This document shows, piece by piece, positions 19,285 through 26,890 of a stretch of 64,000 nucleotides of DNA. The position numbers and the translations under genes are program-made. This DNA comes from Acetatifactor aquisgranensis (GTDB lineage Bacteria > Bacillota > Clostridia > Lachnospirales > Lachnospiraceae). Below the pieces are notes generated by a model. That model ran no database searches. It was given only the letters and a program-made list of their open reading frames with translations, and had not been told where the DNA came from. Location: assembly GCF_943193215.1 (NCBI RefSeq), contig NZ_CALPDH010000018.1, positions 62,001-126,000 of the forward strand, read 5' to 3'. Numbering within the stretch: the stretch's first letter is position 1; the number at the start of each line of letters is the position of its first letter.

Positions 19285-19313
19285 TTGTAATGGCTGGGAT
19301 AATCCGTTATACT
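19285..19313 (+). promoter_or_regulatory. promoter upstream of HAD hydrolase gene
   Basis: TTGTAA (19285-19290) and TATACT (19308-19313) are 17 bases apart and 36 bases before the HAD start. The rest of the 199-base gap from 19150 shows nothing clear. Confidence 0.65.
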
Positions 19314-19348
19314 AAAACGGTCATAGTTTGGAAGCTGTGGAGGGTGAG

Positions 19349-19999
19349 ATGCCAAAGGCTATTGTATTTGATTTAGGCGGAACCTTAATGGAATTTGCGG
19401 GAATGCCACTGAACTGGAGCGATTATTATATTGGTGGATTTGAAAAATTGAATGAACTTTTGAAATTGAATTTATCAGAAAATGATATACAAGAATCTGC
19501 GAATAAATTAAAATCATATAATCCTCGTACCAGTAAGAGAGAATATGAAATAAAGCCAGAGGTTATTTTTAATGATATTATTTCAAACTGGGGAGAAAAA
19601 ACTGATACAAACAAAGTAATAGGACTATTTTTTGAAAGCTTGCGCTTAAAGGCAAATATATATGAATATTCTACAGAATTGTTAAAGAAATGTCGAAATT
19701 CGGGCTTCAAAATAGCCTGTTTAACAGATTTGCCCAATGGAATGCCTGACTATATTTTCAAACCTGCAATAGAAAATATTCTTCCCTATTTTGATTTATA
19801 TGTATCATCACAAATATGTGGTGTAAGAAAGCCCAATAAAGGTGGAATATGCTACATAGCAGATGCATTTGAAATTCGGGAAGCAGAGATATTGTTTGTC
19901 GGTGATGAAGAAAAGGACTTTTTAACATCTTTGAATGCTGGATGTGATTTTGTTTATATCAATGATTTCCTAATAAATGAAAAAACACTTCATTTATAA
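19349..19999 (+). CDS. HAD-superfamily hydrolase
   Basis: 216 residues. Motif I is FDLGGTL: the nucleophile Asp is present but the second Asp of the usual DxDxT is Gly. Motif II-like ACLTDLP, the conserved GVRKPN lysine motif and motif IV LFVGDEEKDF follow. It is a cytoplasmic phosphatase-like protein of unknown substrate. The missing second Asp would weaken phosphatase activity. ATG 19349 is preceded by GGAGGGTG. Low GC matches the island. Confidence 0.75.
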   Translation: MPKAIVFDLGGTLMEFAGMPLNWSDYYIGGFEKLNELLKLNLSENDIQESANKLKSYNPRTSKREYEIKPEVIFNDIISNWGEKTDTNKVIGLFFESLRLKANIYEYSTELLKKCRNSGFKIACLTDLPNGMPDYIFKPAIENILPYFDLYVSSQICGVRKPNKGGICYIADAFEIREAEILFVGDEEKDFLTSLNAGCDFVYINDFLINEKTLHL

Positions 20000-20158
20000 G
20001 GACGAATTCCAGTTGAAAAATCGTCAGGTGAGTGCAAATTCAGTAATCATATGTATGAACATGCAATTATGTCAAATTTTAAGCAGTGGGAGCATTTTTC
20101 CGAAAAGGAAACAAAACAGAATGAACGCTGTGTACAGTTTTTTGGCAAGAGGTGACGG

Positions 20159-20776
20159 ATGGTGAATATAACTCAGGATAAAATCAGAATAAGAACGATG
20201 GTTCCCGACGATTCTGCCGTTTTGCTCAAATGGATGACGGATATGCGTGTCCTGGAGTTCTATGAGGGGAGAGACAAGCGGTATACGGAAGAATTGATTT
20301 ACCAGCATTTTTTTGAAGAAGATTCGGAAGATGACAATGGTGCCGCGATGAAAGTCATCCTGGAATATGAAGGGGATCCCATTGGATACGGACAGATTTA
20401 TCCCATAACTGACGAAGGCTGTGAAGAATATGAATATGATAATCGGAACGAGACCGTATACGGCATGGATCAGTTCATCGGAGAGCCTGATTACTGGGAC
20501 AGAGGAATCGGGACAGAATACTTGAAGCTTGTCTTACAGTTCCTGCGGGAAGAAAAACAGGCCGACGCCGTCATCATGGATCCCCACCAGGATAACGTGA
20601 GGGCGATTAAATGTTATCAGAAAGCCGGATTCCGCATCATAAAAAGCTTGCCTGAGCATGAGCTGCACGAGGGCATAATGAGAGACTGCTATCTTATGGA
20701 GTACCGCTTCAGGAACAATGACAAGAATGTTCATCCAGTCCGTTTGAGTATGGAAAATATGAGTTTCGGAGAATGA
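20159..20776 (+). CDS. AAC(6')-Ie-like aminoglycoside 6'-N-acetyltransferase (GNAT)
   Basis: A 205-residue GNAT-fold enzyme. Several blocks coincide with what I recall of AAC(6')-Ie, the N-terminal half of the bifunctional AAC(6')-APH(2'') enzyme: VLEFYEGRDKRYT, PIGYGQIY, YGMDQFIGEP, RGIGTEY, and PEHELHEG followed by DCYLMEYR. It would transfer acetyl from acetyl-CoA to the 6'-amino group of aminoglycosides. There is no linked APH domain or gene. AGAGGTGA precedes the ATG. Real resistance activity is not proven by sequence. Confidence 0.8.
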   Translation: MVNITQDKIRIRTMVPDDSAVLLKWMTDMRVLEFYEGRDKRYTEELIYQHFFEEDSEDDNGAAMKVILEYEGDPIGYGQIYPITDEGCEEYEYDNRNETVYGMDQFIGEPDYWDRGIGTEYLKLVLQFLREEKQADAVIMDPHQDNVRAIKCYQKAGFRIIKSLPEHELHEGIMRDCYLMEYRFRNNDKNVHPVRLSMENMSFGE

Positions 20777-20837
20777 CAGATGAACAATCAACTTTCATTG
20801 CGCAAAATACTCTTGTCACTTGTTGGAGATTGTTATT

Positions 20838-21113
20838 GTGAATGACATCTGTTTTAAAGGAAAAAGAAATATAGATTGGGACGAAGTTGAATAGTATAAG
20901 AAACATGATAAAAATGCAAAATATGGCTGGTATCGGTATGATTCCGGATTTGCAATACCAGTTTTTGATGAAAATAATGATGTTTTGCGATATAATGTAT
21001 TTCATGCGGAGTTGGTGATAAGGCATTCTGAAAATGGAAAGCTGTATTTATATGATATTATAAGCATAAAAAAAGAAACGAGCACCCCGTTTGAGCATAA
21101 TACTGTACGGTAA
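20838..21113 (+). pseudogene. remnant of a toxin C-terminal nuclease-like domain
   Basis: A 91-codon frame (GTG 20838 to TAA 21111) interrupted by TAG at 20892. The readable part contains GWYRYDSGFAIPVFD and ELVIRHSENGKLYLYDII, ending near IKKETSTPF. This resembles the end of MuF/BECR-type (barnase/EndoU/RelE-like) toxin or phage-associated domains. It is very AT-rich. It probably represents the tail of a deleted toxin gene matching the orphan immunity genes; alternatively it is a relic of an older prophage. The rest of 20777-21167 holds no other clear feature. Confidence 0.5.
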
Positions 21114-21167
21114 AAAACCCATCTCTTTTAAAAATTATACGACAGAAAGGAAAGAAAGTCAAGAGAA

Positions 21168-21371
21168 ATGTATAATGAAATTAATTTTGATAAAATAGAT
21201 ATAAATGCAGAACCGCCTACAGAGGAACCAGCCAGGCAGTACTACTTTATAGCAAGATGCCGTAAATGGGTTCGAGATTTCGAAAAGAAAAACGGCCGTT
21301 GCCCCAGTTTTTTTACGAAAACATTCGGTTGTCAGATGAATACCGAACACGAGATTGAAAAAGCCGCTTAA
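21168..21371 (+). pseudogene. displaced host 5' end of miaB, closed by prophage sequence
   Basis: 67 codons. Residues 1-58 are a MiaB N-terminus (EEPARQYYFIARCRKW, then TKTFGCQMN containing the first Fe-S cluster Cys), and the last nine residues (TEHEIEKAA) come from the prophage end. It keeps its own ribosome site (GGAAAG). No radical-SAM or TRAM domain follows, so the peptide cannot be an enzyme. Composition is AT-rich, unlike the miaB body beyond the prophage. The stop codon lies inside a terminator. Confidence 0.9.
21333..21340. other. attL core (left prophage junction in miaB)
   Basis: CAGATGAA is the only exact block shared with the right junction at the same codons (Gln-Met-Asn of GCQMN). 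Flanks match imperfectly (TTGTCAGATGAA here, GTGCCAGATGAA at the right). A short core is expected for a large serine integrase. The crossover dinucleotide cannot be fixed by eye. Confidence 0.75.
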
Positions 21372-21384
21372 ACGCGGCTTTTTT
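21358..21384. terminator. terminator overlapping the stop of the displaced miaB 5' end
   Basis: AAAAAGCCGC (21358-21367) pairs with GCGGCTTTTT (21374-21383) around a 6-base loop, followed by T. The TAA at 21369-21371 lies in the loop. It would end transcription entering from the native miaB promoter and, read on the other strand, also the integrase transcript. Confidence 0.9.
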
Positions 21385-21458
21385 GTTTAGGGTAGAAATA
21401 TAAGGGCAGAGGGTTAAAACGGGCAGGACGGGGCGCAGGGGAGCGCAGACGGGGCGTT

Positions 21459-23177
21459 TTACACGGCGTCGTCGTCCTGATAGATAAAGCGGTTGCGAAG
21501 TCCGTTCTTGAATACAATTTCGACGGGATCCCCGTCCCTTACCGTGATATGATCCACAATCATATTGACGAAATTCTTCAGGACGAGGGCGTCAACGGAC
21601 GCGGCAAAGTCTGAATAGACGATATGATCCGCACCTTGCAGACGGTAGGACAAAAGGAACGACGAAGCAGAGTTCACAAACGACAGTTCCGCCGCCGCCG
21701 AATATGATTCATCGGTCAGGGCGTCGGCGATCTTGTTATTGATACGCGTCAGTCGTTCCGTAAGTTCGGAACGGGTGGAAAGATATTCCGCTTCGGACAT
21801 GGCGTCATCATCGAAAAGATACGCTTTTTTCAGACGGTCGAGGGCGCGGGACAGTCTGGCGGATTCCGCACGAAGTCCTGACAGTTCAGGCGCGTCCTTT
21901 TTATCGGAATCTGGCGGAGCGGGAATATATGTCACACCGGAGCCGGGCGCAATCGTTCCCCGGATCGCCTGATAGATAATATCAAGATCGGACGGATCAA
22001 TATAGCGGATCCGCGAAAATTCGTCCCCGGATAACAATATCCGTTCCAGATCGGCGGGAGTTCCTATTTTGGCGCGGCTTTTTGTCGCCTGAACCAGATT
22101 CCGAACATAATTGAAAAAGAACGCCCCGATAATGACATCAGACGCCCCGGACGCGTCACAAGCGCGGTATGTACGCCGGGACGTACAAACATATAATGAC
22201 GGCTGAAAACCGTTCAAACGCTTCTTGTCAAGGCGGCTGACCTGAAAGGACGCGCCGCAGTAGGCGCATTTTAATATCCCACCAGTAAATATATGGACGT
22301 GTTTCTTTATATGCGGGTTTTTATGAATGTCGTGTTTTTCGGCGTTGTCTTTTATGATAGCGTTCACGCGATCCCAAAGATCAGGATCCACAAGCGGGGG
22401 AAACACGCCGGGCAGATAGACGACTTCGTTTTCCGGCTTTTTCATTCCACGCGCGGATCCGCGATAGTTATATCTGTAATCGCCTTTATTCATGGGATTT
22501 TTCAGGAAATTCAGGATCGTTGTTGTCGTCCATTTACCGCCGCGCTTCGTCTGGATATCATTGTCATAACAATAATCGCGGACTTTTGCCGTCGAATGTG
22601 TTTCATCATACACGCGATAGAGAGTCCGAGCCTTTTCCAGTTCGACGGGATCGTGTTCCGGGAATTCCGTTTCGGGGTTCCATTTCCACCCGAACGGCAT
22701 GCGCGCCCCGTTCCATTTCCCGGACATGGCACGGTCGAGCATTACGCCGATGACGCGTTCAGACGTCAGTTTTCGTTCCAGTTCCGCAAAAACAAGAATG
22801 ATTTTCAGGACGGCTTCGCCGATTGCGGACGAAGTGTCAAACTGTTCATTTAAGGATATGAAAGTCACGCGGTATTTTTTGAATTCGTCATACATCACGG
22901 AAAAGTCAACCAGATTCCGGGATATGCGGTCAATCTTATAAACGACGACGTGGGATATTTCCCCGGCGCGGATCTTTTTCATCATGCGGAGGAACGCCGG
23001 GCGGTCGGTATTTTTGCCGGACTTCCCGGCGTCCTCAAACAGTTCTGTCTTTTCGGCGTGTAAGATATGCTTACAATATGCCGACAGTTCTTTCTTCTGG
23101 AACGGCAGGGAATCCTTGTCGATCTGATACCCGGTAGAAACGCGGGTATATAATGCAACTATTTTCTGTTCATTCAT
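21459..23177 (-). CDS. int: large serine recombinase (phage integrase)
   Basis: 572 residues. The resolvase domain starts MNEQKIVALYTRVSTG with catalytic Ser14, and continues with DAGKSGKNTDRPAF and VYKIDRISRN. A recombinase domain and a zinc ribbon (LKCAYCGASF ... YVCTSRR ... CDA) follow, then a coiled coil. It catalyses attP x attB integration in miaB. The ATG at 23177 is preferred over 23195 because AAGGAATCAAACC lies between them and acts as ribosome site. Its position right at attL on the inward-facing strand is usual for such phages. Confidence 0.95.
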   Translation of the reverse strand: MNEQKIVALYTRVSTGYQIDKDSLPFQKKELSAYCKHILHAEKTELFEDAGKSGKNTDRPAFLRMMKKIRAGEISHVVVYKIDRISRNLVDFSVMYDEFKKYRVTFISLNEQFDTSSAIGEAVLKIILVFAELERKLTSERVIGVMLDRAMSGKWNGARMPFGWKWNPETEFPEHDPVELEKARTLYRVYDETHSTAKVRDYCYDNDIQTKRGGKWTTTTILNFLKNPMNKGDYRYNYRGSARGMKKPENEVVYLPGVFPPLVDPDLWDRVNAIIKDNAEKHDIHKNPHIKKHVHIFTGGILKCAYCGASFQVSRLDKKRLNGFQPSLYVCTSRRTYRACDASGASDVIIGAFFFNYVRNLVQATKSRAKIGTPADLERILLSGDEFSRIRYIDPSDLDIIYQAIRGTIAPGSGVTYIPAPPDSDKKDAPELSGLRAESARLSRALDRLKKAYLFDDDAMSEAEYLSTRSELTERLTRINNKIADALTDESYSAAAELSFVNSASSFLLSYRLQGADHIVYSDFAASVDALVLKNFVNMIVDHITVRDGDPVEIVFKNGLRNRFIYQDDDAV

Positions 23178-23202
23178 GGTTTGATTCCTTTTCAAAAAAA
23201 TA

Positions 23203-23910
23203 TCATTGTTTCAGGTTGCGCCGTTTCCTGATTCCGAAATATAGGCAGACGCCGCCGATCAGAAGTCCGACGAATCCGGTAAAAATATCGGTCGGAAAAT
23301 TACCGACGCCGCCGATCAGGAACAGGACGCCGATCACGATCAGGGCGATCGAAGCCGCGCCGCCCTTTTTCTTTTCAGGAGCGGCAGCAGGGGACGGGGC
23401 AGATCCAGAATAAGCAGATCCGATAGCAGGGGACGACGTGGCAGAAGGAGGAACAGGCGCGACTTCTGGTTCCTGTTCTGCCTGACGTGTGTATATGTAA
23501 AGATCGGCAAAAAGTTCGCAGGAATCTTTTTCAACCTTTAATTTGTCGTCATCCTCATAAAGACGTTTATACTTACCGCCGCCGATCTCAACCTTTACAT
23601 GGTCAAAGTCGGGAGATTTTAGCAAATTCTTTACATGACTGCAGGAGCCGCGTTTGACATACCCGATCAGAATTCCTTTAACTTCAACACGAACGGCGTT
23701 CGGATCATGTTCGTTCGTGGGTTCTGGAACAAGTGAAGCGTTGCAATCATCGAAAGAATATTCAAACACGCGATCGCCGACGTCGTATGTTTCGGAAAGT
23801 TCCTTCACGGACAACAAATAATCGTCGTTTTCATAAGCAATATCTTTCATTATGGAATCTGAATAATGAGAAACGCCCGCAACTTGAAATTTTTCTTTTT
23901 TGTAATTCAT
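23203..23910 (-). CDS. HIRAN-domain protein with C-terminal membrane hairpin
   Basis: 235 residues. The N-terminal half resembles a HIRAN domain (FQVAGVSHY, then EPTNEHDPNAVRV and GYVKRG), a fold known to bind DNA ends. A Pro/Ala/Ser-rich linker (about 145-180) leads to two hydrophobic helices (about 184-225) and a basic tail. So a DNA-end-binding-type domain appears tethered to the membrane. It is transcribed with the repressor and integrase in the lysogeny module, suggesting a function in the lysogen such as superinfection exclusion (inference). Confidence 0.7.
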   Translation of the reverse strand: MNYKKEKFQVAGVSHYSDSIMKDIAYENDDYLLSVKELSETYDVGDRVFEYSFDDCNASLVPEPTNEHDPNAVRVEVKGILIGYVKRGSCSHVKNLLKSPDFDHVKVEIGGGKYKRLYEDDDKLKVEKDSCELFADLYIYTRQAEQEPEVAPVPPSATSSPAIGSAYSGSAPSPAAAPEKKKGGAASIALIVIGVLFLIGGVGNFPTDIFTGFVGLLIGGVCLYFGIRKRRNLKQ

Positions 23911-23937
23911 AAAAACGCATCCTTTCTTGAATATAGT

Positions 23938-24276
23938 TTAATATGTATCATCCAGACCGAGAGAACGAAGGAACATATTCCGTTCGCCGTCTGATAATAA
24001 CCTGAAACGCATTATAATTTGACGTTCAAGCGGGGAAAGCAAAATTTCTTCGTTATCAGAAGCGGGGTTCGCGCTATCTTCCCAACCCATAAGAAAACCG
24101 GGAGAACAACGAAGAACGCGGGAAAGTGCTTCTATTTTATCAATACCCATGTTTTGAATATCGCCGCTTTCATATCTCGAAACGGTTCCTTCCGAAACGC
24201 CTAACGCCTTTGCGACTTGTTTCAAAGTTAGATTTAATTCCAGACGTCGCCGCTTTATTATCTCTTGAACACTCAC
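23938..24276 (-). CDS. XRE-family (CI-like) phage repressor
   Basis: 112 residues from GTG 24276 (MSVQEIIKRRRLELNLTLKQVAKALGVSEGTVSRYESGD), an N-terminal helix-turn-helix with a short helical C-terminal part for oligomerisation. The GTG is chosen because AAAGGTGG precedes it; an in-frame ATG at 24294 lies upstream of that site. It is divergent from a Cro-like gene with inverted-repeat operators between them, the classical lysis/lysogeny switch layout. There is no LexA-type peptidase domain, so induction must work another way. Confidence 0.85.
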   Translation of the reverse strand: MSVQEIIKRRRLELNLTLKQVAKALGVSEGTVSRYESGDIQNMGIDKIEALSRVLRCSPGFLMGWEDSANPASDNEEILLSPLERQIIMRFRLLSDGERNMFLRSLGLDDTY

Positions 24277-24325
24277 AATTACACCACCTTTCATATATCA
24301 ATGAACACATCAATAATATAATAAA

Positions 24326-24428
24326 ACTTGCAAAAATGCAATAAAAACTTACGGAAAAGAAAAAAACTTGTTGACAATGCAAGTTTATGTGCTATTATAC
24401 ATAATATAAAGACTTGCGTATCCGCAAG
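24326..24428. promoter_or_regulatory. lysis/lysogeny switch region: early promoter and operators
   Basis: TTGACA (24371-24376), 16-base spacer and TATTAT (24393-24398) form the rightward early promoter. Inverted repeats built on ACTTG...CAAGT flank it: ACTTGC/GCAA at 24326-24341, ACTTG/CAAGT at 24366-24384 overlapping the -35, and CTTGCG-TATC-CGCAAG at 24413-24428 just after the -10. These are likely repressor/Cro operators. Confidence 0.75.
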
Positions 24429-24447
24429 AAGAAAGGAGAAAAATAAC

Positions 24448-24687
24448 ATGGTAGATATCAAAGAAATTAAAGCACAGTTGAAGCGGGCGGGAATGACACA
24501 AACGGAACTTGCAAGAAGCGTTGAAATGGATCCTTCTACACTGAACAGAAAGATCAATAATTCAGAAGGCGAAACGCTGACCGTAAAAGAAGCGACACAG
24601 ATTGCGGAAACGCTAAAAATTCCGCGTGATATGCTGACAAATATTTTTTTTGCTTCAAGACTTGCGGAAACGCAAGTTACAGCATAA
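24448..24687 (+). CDS. Cro-like XRE helix-turn-helix regulator
   Basis: 79 residues (MVDIKEIKAQLKRAGMTQTELARSVEMDPSTLNRKIN), a single helix-turn-helix domain. ATG 24448 has AAAGGAG nine bases upstream. It is the first gene of the rightward early operon, opposite the repressor, so Cro-type repression of the lysogeny promoter is the likely role. Its last codons contain a perfect copy of the operator motif. Confidence 0.8.
   Translation: MVDIKEIKAQLKRAGMTQTELARSVEMDPSTLNRKINNSEGETLTVKEATQIAETLKIPRDMLTNIFFASRLAETQVTA
24660..24677. promoter_or_regulatory. perfect operator-like palindrome inside the end of the Cro-like gene
   Basis: ACTTGCG-GAAA-CGCAAGT is a perfect 7+7 inverted repeat matching the operators of the switch region. 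It lies over codons for LAETQV at the gene's 3' end and could be a downstream operator or roadblock. Confidence 0.6.
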
Positions 24688-24705
24688 AAGAAAGGGGTTC
24701 AGGCT

Positions 24706-24879
24706 ATGAAAAGAGTAGTCCATTACAAAACATCAAAAAAGACAGTAATTAACATTATGGCGTCCGGGTTGACAAGGGACGAGATCGGACAGATCGAAGA
24801 ACTGATCCGGAGTATGGCAAGAAAAAGAAGCCACGGAAAACGCCCGCAGCTTCTTTATGATCTGGTTTTTAATGATTAG
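24706..24879 (+). CDS. small basic phage protein
   Basis: 57 residues (MKRVVHYKTSKKTVINIMASGLTRDEIGQIEELIRSMARKRS...). It is basic, with a central helical DEIGQIEELI stretch. AAAGGGG precedes the ATG. It follows the Cro-like gene by 18 bases in the early operon. No family is recognised; small size and charge suggest a nucleic-acid-binding or regulatory role. Confidence 0.6.
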   Translation: MKRVVHYKTSKKTVINIMASGLTRDEIGQIEELIRSMARKRSHGKRPQLLYDLVFND

Positions 24880-25091
24880 TCAAAATCTGGAACGTGTTCA
24901 ATTTCTTCATAGTCTGTACGGAAATCAGGCATTGAGGACTTGAAGCCGGACGCGGAAAGGGCGGCGGGGATAATTTCGCCTTCATCATCGTCGGGATCAA
25001 GAATTGATAATTGAACGTATTCCATGCCGTCCGCTTCTAATTCTTTTGCAAGATTAAGTAGAGCGGAAACGGGTACAACAATATTTTCCAT
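24876..25091 (-). CDS. small acidic protein on the opposite strand of the early region
   Basis: 71 residues (MENIVVPVSALLNLAKELEADGMEYVQLSILDPDDDEGE...). AAAGGCGG lies seven bases before the ATG at 25091. It overlaps the convergent 57-residue gene by 4 bases and is the only minus-strand gene between the Cro-like gene and attR. That implies its own promoter and possibly expression in the lysogen. No family is recognised. Confidence 0.65.
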   Translation of the reverse strand: MENIVVPVSALLNLAKELEADGMEYVQLSILDPDDDEGEIIPAALSASGFKSSMPDFRTDYEEIEHVPDFD

Positions 25092-25166
25092 GAACAATAC
25101 CGCCTTTCATTTTCTTTTCATCATATCACAAGGGCGGCAGCAGGACAAGAAGGAGAGGATCAAACC

Positions 25167-25505
25167 ATGACAGCCACAGAGAAAAAACAGAGGGAATGCC
25201 TTCAGAAAATCATAAACGGCGATATCCCGGAAATGGATATTTCAATCAGATATGAAACCGAAAGCGTCAGCGGGCAGCAGACGCCGACGTGTCCGCAGGA
25301 TGTATTCAGGAACGCCGTTCAGACATGGGGCAAGGAAGCACAAACGGACATGATGATCGAGGAAATGGCAGACGTCCGGATCATGCTTGCACAAATGGAA
25401 ATCATATTCCAGAACGCCGGGGAAGTAGAACAGAGATTCAGGGAAAAGATCTCGCGGTTAGATCAGAGACTGCAGGAAAGACGGGGAGGGGCGGCGCATG
25501 AATAA
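25167..25505 (+). CDS. short MazG-like protein
   Basis: 112 residues. The middle segment WGKEAQTDMMIEEMADVRIML resembles the EExxD helices of MazG-type nucleotide pyrophosphohydrolases, often encoded in phage early regions, but the usual two-helix metal site is shortened, so catalytic ability is uncertain. The start has the recurrent GAGGATCAAACCATG context. It overlaps the next gene by 8 bases. Confidence 0.5.
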   Translation: MTATEKKQRECLQKIINGDIPEMDISIRYETESVSGQQTPTCPQDVFRNAVQTWGKEAQTDMMIEEMADVRIMLAQMEIIFQNAGEVEQRFREKISRLDQRLQERRGGAAHE

Positions 25506-25695
25506 AGAAAAGGACGTCCGGATCTGTCCGGTATGCGAAAGAGAAGTCGAACGGTCGGAAATGAATTTCACAAAGGATTGTCACGGGATCCCGTTCCGGC
25601 TTGTGTGTTGGGAATGTTACTTGAAACTTATGGAAAAAGGTTACGACGGGGAATATTACGACGAATCAGACGAACAGATCGAAGATGATTATTAA
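25498..25695 (+). CDS. small zinc-ribbon-like protein
   Basis: 65 residues with CPVCE and, after about 25 residues, CHG and CWECY, giving a plausible zinc-binding four-cysteine cluster. The tail is very acidic (YYDESDEQIEDDY). It starts 8 bases inside the preceding gene. The function is unknown; such phage ribbons often bind nucleic acid or host proteins. Confidence 0.6.
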   Translation: MNKEKDVRICPVCEREVERSEMNFTKDCHGIPFRLVCWECYLKLMEKGYDGEYYDESDEQIEDDY

Positions 25696-25707
25696 AAGGC
25701 GGGGAAC

Positions 25708-25959
25708 ATGAGCGAACAGGGGAACGGAAAGCCGTTAGAAATCGGAATATCAGTCGATCGGGCGACGGCAGAGGAAGCCCTGCGGATCCTGAACTGGTAT
25801 TTTGACGAACGCCCGGATCAATATCTGATCCAGAAGCCGCGAACGGTCTATGACAGCGAGGGGAACGCCCGGACGACAGTTCGATATCTGATAAAGCAAA
25901 GAGAACAGGCAGAAAGCGAGGAATCAAACCATGATAAACAAGGCACTATTCAGCAGTAA
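25708..25959 (+). CDS. hypothetical phage protein
   Basis: 83 residues (MSEQGNGKPLEIGISVDRATAEEALRILNWYF...), soluble and acidic. GGCGGGGA precedes the ATG. Its end overlaps the methyltransferase start by 29 bases, so the two are probably translationally coupled. No family is recognised. Confidence 0.6.
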   Translation: MSEQGNGKPLEIGISVDRATAEEALRILNWYFDERPDQYLIQKPRTVYDSEGNARTTVRYLIKQREQAESEESNHDKQGTIQQ

Positions 25960-26365
25960 AACGGATCAGTGGGCGACGCCGCAGGACTTTTTCGCAGAAC
26001 TGGATCAGGAATTTCATTTCGATCTGGATCCATGCGCGGACGAATCAAACCACAAGACGCCGGAATATTTCACGAAAGAGCAGGACGGACTTCTTCAGGA
26101 TTGGAGCGGGCGGCGCGTGTTCTGCAATCCGCCGTATGGTCGCGCGATCGCGGCATGGGTAGAAAAGGCATACAGAGAGGGGACAAAGGACGGAACGATC
26201 GTCGTTATGCTGATCCCGGCGCGGACTGACACACGGTATTTTCACGATTTTATTCTACATAGATCGGAAATCAGGTTCGTTCCGGGGCGGTTGAAGTTTG
26301 GGGGGGCGTCGCAAAGTGCGCCGTTTCCGTCTATGGTCGTAATATTCCGGGGCGCGGGTATGTAG
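25931..26365 (+). CDS. phage Dam-type DNA N6-adenine methyltransferase
   Basis: 144 residues, the usual size of the phage Dam family. It begins LFSSKTDQWATPQDFFAEL and has the DLDPCAD element and the catalytic NPPYG motif (residues about 65-69). It would transfer methyl from SAM to adenine; the recognition site is not readable, but GATC is exceptionally frequent in this prophage. The start uses GAGGAATCAAACCATG. It may protect phage DNA from restriction. Confidence 0.85.
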   Translation: MINKALFSSKTDQWATPQDFFAELDQEFHFDLDPCADESNHKTPEYFTKEQDGLLQDWSGRRVFCNPPYGRAIAAWVEKAYREGTKDGTIVVMLIPARTDTRYFHDFILHRSEIRFVPGRLKFGGASQSAPFPSMVVIFRGAGM

Positions 26366-26404
26366 AGCGACGACGGCAGCAGGACAGGAAAGGATCAAAC
26401 CATT

Positions 26405-26890
26405 ATGAAGGTATCTGAATTTTTGAAAAAAGTCGGGACTATCGAACGCGCGGAAATCTGGATCGAATTCAAGGCAAATAAAAAGGACACAGATCCGGAT
26501 CTTGAACGCCTGACAGAGAACACGCCGGAGGAAAAGGCAGATCAGACTATCGAACGCGCGTCGGGATATACAGTTCAGGAAATAAACGTAAATGAAAACG
26601 CCGTGATAATTTCGGCGGTAAAGATCGAAAGACGTCCGCCGAAGCCAAAGCCTGAAAAGAAGCAGGACGAAAGGCGGGAGGAACAAAAACAGGCAATCGC
26701 GGAGGAATTGGAACGTCTGGATCAGGCGGTCGCGGTTCTGATAGAAACGATCGTCGCCCCGCTTCGTCGTCCAGGGCGGAGGGAGAACGGAAAGCGCGGC
26801 GGGATTCTGGCAGCATTAAAGAGCGCGCGGGCAGCAGTCCGCCGGATCCTGACGCGGATATTCAAGAGAACAGGAGCGGGCGGGATGTGA
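26405..26890 (+). CDS. hypothetical phage protein with basic Arg-rich C-terminus
   Basis: 161 residues: an alpha/beta N-terminal part with IERAEIWIEFKA and AVIISAVKIE, a charged Pro/Lys linker, and a helical Arg-rich end (ARAAVRRILTRIFKR). The start follows AAAGGATCAAACC. The stop overlaps the next gene's GTG. No family is recognised; the basic end could bind nucleic acid. Confidence 0.55.
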   Translation: MKVSEFLKKVGTIERAEIWIEFKANKKDTDPDLERLTENTPEEKADQTIERASGYTVQEINVNENAVIISAVKIERRPPKPKPEKKQDERREEQKQAIAEELERLDQAVAVLIETIVAPLRRPGRRENGKRGGILAALKSARAAVRRILTRIFKRTGAGGM

